Assembly (NCBI GenBank): GCA_020849295.1
Contig: JADLGN010000033.1
Span: forward strand, 50,212-114,211
DNA: 64,000 bases
DNA from: Bacteroidia bacterium
Lineage (GTDB): Bacteria; Bacteroidota; Bacteroidia; NS11-12g; UBA9320
Reading direction: 5' to 3'
Shown here: piece after piece, positions 54,344 through 61,000 of the stretch
Position numbering within the stretch: the stretch's first letter is position 1
Layout of the letters: each line of letters begins with the position of its first letter
Made by a program: the position numbers and the translations under genes
The notes under the pieces: model-generated
The model's database searches: none
Told to the model about the DNA's origin: nothing
Seen by the model: the letters and a program-made list of their open reading frames with translations, nothing else

Positions 54344-55468
54344 ATGCTTAAAGAATTTTTAAAGCCATATATACCCCATCCCGAAACCTGGAAAGAAACT
54401 TCAATTGGTCATTTATGTTGTTTTTTTGATGAAGAAATTCCTGAATTATCAGAAACAGATATTGCTATAATTGGAATAAATGATGGACGGAAATCTGTTG
54501 GCAATGAAGGTTGTAAAGCTGCCCCTGATGCTATAAGGGAAGAATTTTATAAACTAATAAAACAAAACAATAAACTTAGGATAAGTGACTTTGGAAATAT
54601 TGAAGTCGGAGATACTTTTGAAGATAGTATATCAGCACTTAGTCAAGTTGTAGATTATTTACTACGCGAAAATATTACTCTTATTATATTAGGAGGCAGT
54701 AATGAATTAGCTTATGGTCAATATAAAGGATATCAGAAAGTATGCAAAAACTTAGAATACGTTAATATTGTGCCGGAGTTTGATCTTAAAAACGATAATT
54801 ACCTTAGAAGCATTTGTACTCATAAACCAAATTATTTATTTAATATAAATGTACTTGGTTATCAAACATACTTAGTAGAAAGCGATAGTATTGATGTTTT
54901 GCAAAAATTGTATTTTGAGGCAAATAGACTTGGTTCGTTAAAAAAAGAAATTAGCGATGCCGAACCAATGCTTCGCAATGCCGACATGGTATCTTTAAAC
55001 ATAAATTCCATAAAACAGTCTGATGCACCCGCTACTTCATCTGGCAATCCTAATGGTTTTACTGGAGAAGAAATATGTCAATTGGCTTGGTATGCAGGCT
55101 TGGCAGACAAAATAAAAACATTTGGTATATATGAGCTTAATCCGTCTTACGATGTTAATTCACAAACATCAAAACTTATTGCTCAGGCAATTTGGTATTT
55201 TATTGATGGGTATTACAACCGCAAAAATGACAATCCTATTATTCATACCGAGTTTTTGAAATACAGATGTACTTTAGGTGATAATCAACCGGAAGCAATA
55301 TTTTATAAAAGCAAATTAAGCGATCGTTGGTGGATGGAAATTCCGTATCCGGATAATTATGGCGAACACAGCATACTTGTTCCTTGCTCGTACTCTGATT
55401 ACATTACTGCATCAAAAGGAGAAATGCCCGACAGGTTTTGGCGTGGCTTGCAAAAAATAAATATGTAA
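54344..55468 (+). CDS. Arginase-fold protein (formimidoylglutamase-like) lacking metal ligands
   Basis: 374 residues from the ATG at 54344 (19 more codons are open upstream but precede the -7 element). It matches the Bacteroidota formimidoylglutamase-like family: ADIAIIG-like TDIAIIGINDGR, NEGCKAAPDAIREEFYKL, QSDAPATSSGNPNGFTGEE and SDRWWMEIPYP. Classical arginase-fold ligands are replaced: GGxH is GGSNE (N120), DxHxD is PEFDLK (144-149) and DxD is NIN (219-221). A binuclear Mn site is therefore not expected. Catalysis is doubtful; a structural or ligand-binding role is more likely. A tiny lipoprotein gene follows. Confidence 0.8.
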   Translation: MLKEFLKPYIPHPETWKETSIGHLCCFFDEEIPELSETDIAIIGINDGRKSVGNEGCKAAPDAIREEFYKLIKQNNKLRISDFGNIEVGDTFEDSISALSQVVDYLLRENITLIILGGSNELAYGQYKGYQKVCKNLEYVNIVPEFDLKNDNYLRSICTHKPNYLFNINVLGYQTYLVESDSIDVLQKLYFEANRLGSLKKEISDAEPMLRNADMVSLNINSIKQSDAPATSSGNPNGFTGEEICQLAWYAGLADKIKTFGIYELNPSYDVNSQTSKLIAQAIWYFIDGYYNRKNDNPIIHTEFLKYRCTLGDNQPEAIFYKSKLSDRWWMEIPYPDNYGEHSILVPCSYSDYITASKGEMPDRFWRGLQKINM

Positions 55469-55509
55469 TAGTTACACTAAAAATAAAAAATAAAAGTTTT
55501 GTACTTAAC

Positions 55510-55650
55510 ATGAATATTTTAAAAATTATAAAAACTGCAATAATTACATTAGTTCTAATAGTAATCCTCGATTCATGTGCTGCCAATAGAAATAGCTTAA
55601 AAGGCTGCGATGGCAACAAAAAAACTAAAGTACCTTTTGGGTATATGTAA
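55510..55650 (+). CDS. 46-residue lipoprotein
   Basis: The chosen ATG gives MNILKIIKTAIITLVLIVIL followed by DSC, a lipoprotein signal with lipidated C23, and 23 mature residues ending in KKTKVPFGYM, with a GCDG motif. Further upstream in-frame codons exist but would put a polar segment before the signal. It lies 41 bases after the arginase-fold gene on the same strand. Same length and plan as the lipoprotein at 42836-42976, though the mature parts are not alike. Confidence 0.65.
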   Translation: MNILKIIKTAIITLVLIVILDSCAANRNSLKGCDGNKKTKVPFGYM

Positions 55651-55844
55651 GAATTATTGAACTCATTTTTTTAGAAAGTGCAATTTAGATTGATTTGCCT
55701 AATATTTCTATTTCATACAAATTTGACTTTTTTAGAAATTTTTACAAAAATGATGAAATTTTTATATTCAAATTGCAAATCTGAATTTACTTCTAAATTT
55801 AAATAATGTATGTGTTGTAGAATTGTATTACTTCTGAATAGTAT

Positions 55845-56144
55845 TTACAAGTGCTGTTCTATAATATTTTTTAGTTCATTTGCTTGCACTACACCTGATT
55901 GTCGCCATTTTACTTCGCCTTTTTTGAAAAGTATAAGTGTTGGTACACCACTTATTCTATATGCTGATGCAACAGTATTATTTCTGTCAACATCAATTTT
56001 AATAATTTTAGCCTTATCGCCAATTTTGCTTTTCAAATCTTCTAAAATTGGCTTCATAGCTTTACAAGGTCCGCACCAGTCGGCATAAAAGTCAACTAGT
56101 ACGGGCTTGTCGTCATTTATAATTTGATTAAAGTTTGAGTTCAT
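55845..56144 (-). CDS. trxA: Thioredoxin
   Basis: 99 residues with the active-site WCGPC (C24, C27) in [16 protein letters not shown], the conserved cis-proline turn [10 protein letters not shown] and no signal peptide, so it is cytoplasmic. Last gene of the Crp-adjacent sulfur module, 13 bases after osmC; it may reduce the persulfides formed by the rhodaneses upstream. Confidence 0.93.
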   Translation of the reverse strand: MNSNFNQIINDDKPVLVDFYADWCGPCKAMKPILEDLKSKIGDKAKIIKIDVDRNNTVASAYRISGVPTLILFKKGEVKWRQSGVVQANELKNIIEQHL

Positions 56145-56157
56145 CTTCTAACGAAGT

Positions 56158-56607
56158 TTATAATTTTACTTCTTCAAATATTTCGATTATAGGAAACATG
56201 GTGATTTTTGAATTTACAGAATTTGAAATCAAACATGCTTTTTCAGACTTTTCAAGTATTCTTTTAGCTTTTTCATAATCATTAGGATTTGTAATACTAA
56301 TTTTTGGTTCTAAAATCACTTCAGACATTAGAAATTTTCCATCAATTTGTTCAAGTTTTCCTTTTGATGAACATGAAAAATTTGCAAATTCAAGTCTCGA
56401 GTTTTCCGCTATTGCAAGGAAAGTTGTCATAAAACAACTGCTAACTGCCGCAGTAAATAAATGCTCTGGCGACCATACTCCTTCTATTCCTTTGTTAAAT
56501 TGTGGTGGTGTGGCAACTTCAATTTTTTGTGATAATTCAGGTGAAACAAGTTCGCCCAATCTGTCATTTTTCCATTCTACGTTTACATTGTAATAATGTG
56601 GTTCCAT
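56158..56607 (-). CDS. OsmC/Ohr-family protein
   Basis: 149 residues of the OsmC fold with both redox cysteines: one in the SSCFMTTFLA helix (about 57-66) and one in EKACLISNSV (about 123-132). OsmC proteins reduce organic peroxides, using a dithiol donor. It is 13 bases before trxA and 19 after a rhodanese gene. Confidence 0.88.
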   Translation of the reverse strand: MEPHYYNVNVEWKNDRLGELVSPELSQKIEVATPPQFNKGIEGVWSPEHLFTAAVSSCFMTTFLAIAENSRLEFANFSCSSKGKLEQIDGKFLMSEVILEPKISITNPNDYEKAKRILEKSEKACLISNSVNSKITMFPIIEIFEEVKL

Positions 56608-56626
56608 TTTTTATTTTTTGTTTTTA

Positions 56627-56950
56627 TTAGTTATTAATTTTATTCTGTAATCTGTGCCAGGCTCCTCCGTTATATACATTTTCATATCCTTTTGATTTTA
56701 GAATATTCTTTGCTGTGGCACTACGCATACCCGAAGCACAACATGTGATAATTGCCTGATTTTTGTCTTTGAATTTTGAAAGATTATTTTGTAAAATGTC
56801 AACCGGTATGTTTATTGAACCTTTGATATGTCCTCCTGTAAATTCCCCTTTAGTTCTTACGTCTAATATTATTCCTCCGTTACTTAATATATTTTGATAA
56901 TTAGTTGGTGTTGTAGAAATACCAAAAATATTTAAAATTCTTTTTAACAT
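56627..56950 (-). CDS. Single-domain rhodanese (sulfurtransferase) 1
   Basis: 107 residues: LDVRTKGEFTGGHIKGSINIPVD (N-terminal rhodanese signature) and the active-site loop CASGMRS with the catalytic cysteine C70, preceded by another cysteine (C69). It should carry sulfane sulfur as a persulfide. A paralogue is encoded 7 bases upstream. Confidence 0.9.
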   Translation of the reverse strand: MLKRILNIFGISTTPTNYQNILSNGGIILDVRTKGEFTGGHIKGSINIPVDILQNNLSKFKDKNQAIITCCASGMRSATAKNILKSKGYENVYNGGAWHRLQNKINN

Positions 56951-56957
56951 ATCTTTT

Positions 56958-57236
56958 TTAGCAATTTACACAACTAAGTACCTCTATCCACGAGCCACCA
57001 TCGTAGCACTCAATATTGTTTTGCTGCAAAATTCCGGCACCTATTTTACTTCTAATACCAGATGCACAACATAGTATCAACGGCTTTCCAATTTCTCTTA
57101 TTTCGTTAAGTCTGTACTCTAATTCATTTAAAGGTATATTTACTGAACCTTCTACGTTTCCTCCCAAAAATTCATTTGCTGTTCTTACATCAATGATTTT
57201 TGCATTTTCATTTTTTATTAAATTTTGTATCATCAT
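56958..57236 (-). CDS. Single-domain rhodanese (sulfurtransferase) 2
   Basis: 92 residues: IDVRTANEFLGGNVEGSVNIPLNE and active-site loop CASGIRS (C57, preceded by C56). The last residues are LSCVNC, giving two more cysteines. Closely related to the next gene in loop and layout, so a tandem duplication. It follows the small membrane protein gene by 12 bases. Confidence 0.9.
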   Translation of the reverse strand: MMIQNLIKNENAKIIDVRTANEFLGGNVEGSVNIPLNELEYRLNEIREIGKPLILCCASGIRSKIGAGILQQNNIECYDGGSWIEVLSCVNC

Positions 57237-57248
57237 ATTTTTATTATT

Positions 57249-57434
57249 TTATTTTTTAAAGAAACTAAAAATCAAACCTCCCAATACGGCACCATATCCT
57301 GATGAAATATATGGGTTTGAGGTAATTGGACAAGTTCCGGTATTACAACCTATAAATTTCCAGTATAAAAATCCGCCTACTGTTCCAAGTACAATTCCCG
57401 TAGTAATTAATATATATTTTGATTTTTTAATCAT
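57249..57434 (-). CDS. Small membrane protein with CNTGTC motif (DUF6132-like)
   Basis: 61 residues, two hydrophobic segments (about 8-26 and 44-58) joined by GCNTGTCPITSNPY. This motif is found in a small Bacteroidota family that accompanies rhodaneses and resembles a fragment of YeeE/YedE sulfur transporters. A role in sulfur-compound entry is possible. It is the first gene of the operon, with its own promoter and inverted repeat upstream. Confidence 0.7.
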   Translation of the reverse strand: MIKKSKYILITTGIVLGTVGGFLYWKFIGCNTGTCPITSNPYISSGYGAVLGGLIFSFFKK

Positions 57435-57455
57435 TTCTATATTTGAAATTATGAT

Positions 57456-57464
57456 GCAAATTTA
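57456..57464 (-). promoter_or_regulatory. -7 element for the rhodanese-OsmC-thioredoxin operon
   Basis: On the minus strand TAAATTTGC fits TAnnTTTG and lies 21 bases before the ATG at 57434. It shares one base with the inverted repeat at 57464-57481. Confidence 0.45.
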
Positions 57465-57481
57465 CAGATACAATAATCTGT
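57464..57481. promoter_or_regulatory. Candidate Crp/Fnr operator (ACAGAT-N6-ATCTGT)
   Basis: A perfect 6-bp inverted repeat with a 6-base spacer. The core CAGAT-N6-ATCTG has exactly the 5-6-5 geometry of Crp-type sites. It lies directly upstream of the -7 element, within the expected -33/-7 spacer, so binding would probably block transcription. The Crp/Fnr-family gene ends 16 bases away. An overlapping palindrome, CTGTTAACAG (57478-57487), adds a possible third half-site. Confidence 0.5.
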
Positions 57482-57496
57482 TAACAGGAACATTTG

Positions 57497-58108
57497 TTAC
57501 TTAATAAAATTTTTTTTAATGATTTTTATATTATTTCTTCCTGTCTGAATATATCCAAGTTGTTTTAGTTTTTTTAGAAGACGGGTTGCAGATTCTCGCT
57601 GAATATTCAACTCCTGAGCTATATTGTCATGACTTATATTTAGAATATCACTTTTAGTTGCGTTTGCTCGTTCAATAAGATATTTCCAAATTCGGGTATC
57701 AAGATTTTTAAAGGCTATATCATCTATTACATTTAGTAGTTTGTCAAAGCGTTTTTGATATGTATTAGCTATAAAATCTCTCCATTCTGCAAATTTTTGC
57801 CAATCATCAAACTTAGAAGTTGGTATAGCCCAAATCTCTGTTTCATCCTCAGTGATTGTTTTCACATCGCTTGACTTTAAATTTGAGCAGCAACTAAGTG
57901 AAAGTGCACATGTTTCGCCTGGCATTATATGATACAAGAAAACTTCATTGCCGTTTTCGTCTTGTCTTACTACTCTTATACAACCTTTTTTAACAATAGG
58001 AATATATTTAATGTATTGTCCCGGTTCTATAATTACAGTATCGGGCTTAAACTTTAGTACCATTGAATTTTTTTCAAAATCGCTTTTTAACTCTATGGTA
58101 TTAAACAT
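57497..58108 (-). CDS. Crp/Fnr-family transcriptional regulator with cysteine-rich sensor domain
   Basis: 203 residues: a cyclic-nucleotide-binding-like beta-roll (about 15-115) and a winged helix-turn-helix (about 150-200; DNIAQELNIQRESATRLLKKLKQLGYI). The sensor domain has C43, C67, C73 and C74 (CALSLSCCSNL), which suggests redox, sulfide or persulfide sensing rather than cAMP binding. It lies 5 bases after the response regulator gene and upstream of the rhodanese operon, whose promoter carries a Crp-spaced inverted repeat. Confidence 0.9.
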   Translation of the reverse strand: MFNTIELKSDFEKNSMVLKFKPDTVIIEPGQYIKYIPIVKKGCIRVVRQDENGNEVFLYHIMPGETCALSLSCCSNLKSSDVKTITEDETEIWAIPTSKFDDWQKFAEWRDFIANTYQKRFDKLLNVIDDIAFKNLDTRIWKYLIERANATKSDILNISHDNIAQELNIQRESATRLLKKLKQLGYIQTGRNNIKIIKKNFIK

Positions 58109-58113
58109 TTGTA

Positions 58114-58809
58114 CTAATTATTTATTTCAAATTTATATCCCACGCCTTTTAAAGTTGAAATATAATTGTCGCCTATTTTCTCCCTTAATTTTCTAATATG
58201 TACATCTATGGTTCTATCGCCTACTATTACTTCATCTCCCCATACTTTAGAAAGAATTGTATCTCTGTTAAAAATTGTATTTGGTTTAGATGCGAGCAAA
58301 AACAATAAATTGAATTCTTTTTTTGGCAGGGTGTGTTTTTTATTATTTAATGTAACAGAAAATGATTTTTTATCAATAATTAAATTTCCAAATTCTATTG
58401 TTTCAACTTCGGATATATTACTTATTTTTCTTTTTAAAATTACTCCTATCCTGCTTATAAGAGCTCTTGGTTTTATGGGCTTGTATATGTAATCATCTGC
58501 ACCTGCTTCAAATCCTGCAATTTCAGCATATTCTTCAGAACGTGCTGTGAGAAAAACAACTGTTGTATTTTGGAATAATTTATTAGATTTTATTTGCCTG
58601 CAAGCTTCTATTCCGTCAAGCTGAGGCATCATTACATCCATAAGAATTAAATCAGGTTTAAAAATTCCTGCTTTTTCTATTGCTTCTTTACCGTTTTTAG
58701 CCGACTCTACTTTGTAGCCTTCTTTTATTAATATGAATTTTATAAACTCAATAATATCATCTTCATCGTCAACTATAAGTATTTTGAAAATATCAGCTTT
58801 ATCATTCAT
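58114..58809 (-). CDS. OmpR/PhoB-family response regulator (orphan)
   Basis: 231 residues: REC domain with D14-D15-E16-D17 acidic pocket, phosphoacceptor D58 (LILMDVMMPQLDG) and K110 (YIYKPIKP), and a winged-helix DNA-binding domain (about 130-231; LPKKEFNLLFLLASKP, VGDRTIDVHIRKLREKIG, LKGVGYKF). No histidine kinase gene is adjacent; it sits between a TlpA-like lipoprotein gene (14 bases) and crp/fnr (5 bases). Confidence 0.93.
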   Translation of the reverse strand: MNDKADIFKILIVDDEDDIIEFIKFILIKEGYKVESAKNGKEAIEKAGIFKPDLILMDVMMPQLDGIEACRQIKSNKLFQNTTVVFLTARSEEYAEIAGFEAGADDYIYKPIKPRALISRIGVILKRKISNISEVETIEFGNLIIDKKSFSVTLNNKKHTLPKKEFNLLFLLASKPNTIFNRDTILSKVWGDEVIVGDRTIDVHIRKLREKIGDNYISTLKGVGYKFEINN

Positions 58810-58823
58810 TATGATTAAAAAAA

Positions 58824-60074
58824 TTATTTCAAAATTTCGGCAAGTTTTGCTTCAAGTTCTGACCCTCTAAGTCCTTTAGCAATAATTCTACCGCTTTTAT
58901 CAAGCAGAACTGTGTAAGGAATTGAAGATACCTGATATATCCTTGAGGCAATACTCTGCCAACCTTTTAGGTCACTTACATGAATCCATGATAATCCGTC
59001 ATTACTAACTGCGGCTTTCCATTTATCTCCATTTTCATCGAGCGAAACACCATAAATTTCAAATCCTTTATTTTTAAAATTATTATATAATTTCACTACA
59101 TTTGGATTTTCTCTTCTGCATGGTCCGCACCATGAAGCCCAAAAATCAATTAAAACTACTTTGCCTCTTAGTGATGAAAGCTTAATCATTTTTCCGTCAA
59201 AATCCGCCAATTCCAAATCTGGCGCCACTCCTCCAATTTCTAATGGCGAAATTGAATCTAATGCTATTTTCAACTCCTTTGTATATTTTGAGTTTGGCAT
59301 TTTTTTATTCAATTTTTGATAAACAGCTTCCATTAATGATATATCTGGTTCTTCAAATAAAAAAGTAACTGCGAAGTATAGTGCAAGGCAGCCTTCTTTG
59401 CTATTAATAAATGCAGCAATATTATCTGTTCTGCTTTTTTGCATACTTTTAAATCTTTCTCCTACGACAGTACGCAAGCTATCAGTAACCATTGATGGGT
59501 CTATTTCTGAAACTTCTCTGTTAAAATCCTGTAAATTTTTATCATGGTTCAAGTAAATTGAGTATAGTTCATTTATCAATAAATTCTCTTTGTCGCCACT
59601 AACCTTATAAGTAATCCATCCTTCGTTTTTTATAGAAATTGAAAGTTTAGTCTTTTCTCCTATTATTACTGGTATGCCGGGTGGGTTTTTTGAATTTAAA
59701 GTTATAAAACAAATTGTAGGGCTGTTAAACTTTGAAATGTTAAATAAAAAATTTCCTTCATTGTCAACTTTTACACTATCAATGAAAATGAGTTTTTCGC
59801 GTGTAATTTCATGCAGATATATTGTTTTTATATTGTTACCCTCTGTTTTGCCTTTAATTATCGAATTATTCGAACTTTGCTCTGTTTGGCTAAGTTGAGG
59901 AGGTTCTACAGTTGGCAGTTTTAAGGTTAAATTAAATTTTTTATTTAATACTTTAGTTAATTTTAAATTATAATTGTTTTCGTTAGTGCTTTTTTCTGTA
60001 TCATTGCTTTTGTTTGCACATGATATTATTAATATATTAAACAATAAAAAAACCAGTACTATTGTATGTTTCAT
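58824..60074 (-). CDS. TlpA-family thiol-disulfide oxidoreductase lipoprotein (DUF4369)
   Basis: 416 residues from the ATG at 60074 (an ATG four codons upstream is also in frame). Lipoprotein signal ending IISC (C19). A DUF4369-type beta domain (about 60-180), a helical region, and a C-terminal thioredoxin-like domain (about 275-416) with WCGPC in DFWASWCGPCRRENP follow. It probably reduces cysteines in the periplasm. First gene of an operon with the orphan response regulator and Crp/Fnr regulator. Confidence 0.88.
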   Translation of the reverse strand: MKHTIVLVFLLFNILIISCANKSNDTEKSTNENNYNLKLTKVLNKKFNLTLKLPTVEPPQLSQTEQSSNNSIIKGKTEGNNIKTIYLHEITREKLIFIDSVKVDNEGNFLFNISKFNSPTICFITLNSKNPPGIPVIIGEKTKLSISIKNEGWITYKVSGDKENLLINELYSIYLNHDKNLQDFNREVSEIDPSMVTDSLRTVVGERFKSMQKSRTDNIAAFINSKEGCLALYFAVTFLFEEPDISLMEAVYQKLNKKMPNSKYTKELKIALDSISPLEIGGVAPDLELADFDGKMIKLSSLRGKVVLIDFWASWCGPCRRENPNVVKLYNNFKNKGFEIYGVSLDENGDKWKAAVSNDGLSWIHVSDLKGWQSIASRIYQVSSIPYTVLLDKSGRIIAKGLRGSELEAKLAEILK

Positions 60075-60176
60075 TCTGCAAACCAAGTTTAAATTTTAAT
60101 ATTTTACAAGCAATTCAAAAAGATACACGCTTTTGTATTGCCTATTTTTAAATGATTGTATGGCTAATTGTATTAA

Positions 60177-60836
60177 TTAATTCTTAATAAATCGGGAGAA
60201 TAATATTTTGCTTCCTTTTTCAATTTTTACACTATACAAACCGCTATCAAATGCAGAAATATCAACACTGTGATTTAAGCCCTCTACCTTTTTTCTCATC
60301 AATAATTTGCCGTCTGCAGTAATAATATTTATTATATATGGCTCAATAGAACCAAAAGAAATATTTAACATAGAATTTGAAGGATTTGGGTAAACTTTGA
60401 TTTTATCATTTTCTAAAAAACTTGATGAAAGTCCCCAGCAAGTTGCCCTATATTCTCCAATTACAAATTTTGAAGCATTTGCAGTATCAAATATTTTAAT
60501 TTGTACAGAACCAAGCCCTTTTTTATTAGCAGGGTAAAAATGTGCAGAAGTAGTACATGAATCTCCTACTGGTATTATAAAATCCGCAGTGTCAGTAGTT
60601 ACACTTCTACATAATTCGCAATCACAATATGCCGATGTCCAAGTGCTGGTAAGTACATTAGAAATTCTAATAAATCTAAGTTTACTTGAAGTAAACTTAT
60701 TAATAAAAGTGCTATAAACTACAATTTCCGGTTCTGAACAAAAATGCTCATTGTATGCAACCGAAGGGCGAAATGTAGATTGTGAAAATACTGCCATATT
60801 AACATAAGCAAATAAAGTTGTAAAAATATATTTCAT
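60177..60836 (-). CDS. Type IX secretion cargo protein (type A sorting domain)
   Basis: 219 residues from the ATG at 60836, which gives a signal peptide (MKYIFTTLFAYVNMAVFS-Q); the longer frame adds an unlikely hydrophobic lead. The middle (about 25-140) is a beta-rich domain with cysteines in YCDCELC. The last 75 residues are the T9SS type A C-terminal domain: KVYPNPSNSMLNISFG, then GLNHSVDISAFDSGLYSVKI. The protein is exported by T9SS and attached to the surface or released. Confidence 0.85.
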   Translation of the reverse strand: MKYIFTTLFAYVNMAVFSQSTFRPSVAYNEHFCSEPEIVVYSTFINKFTSSKLRFIRISNVLTSTWTSAYCDCELCRSVTTDTADFIIPVGDSCTTSAHFYPANKKGLGSVQIKIFDTANASKFVIGEYRATCWGLSSSFLENDKIKVYPNPSNSMLNISFGSIEPYIINIITADGKLLMRKKVEGLNHSVDISAFDSGLYSVKIEKGSKILFSRFIKN

Positions 60837-60840
60837 AAAT

Positions 60841-60849
60841 GCAAACTTA
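60841..60849 (-). promoter_or_regulatory. -7 element for the 60177-60836 gene
   Basis: On the minus strand TAAGTTTGC fits TAnnTTTG, 4 bases before the ATG at 60836, which again points to a nearly leaderless transcript and to the internal start. Confidence 0.4.
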
Positions 60850-61000
60850 CTTAATTTTAAATTTAATGTAATATTTTTTTTGTATGAAGCGTCTATAAAA
60901 AGTAAAAATTTGTCTTCGTTGTTTATTAAATATATTGAAAATGGCATTTTTAATAAAAAAAACGTCTTAATTTGTATATTCTATTATTTTAGTATATTTT

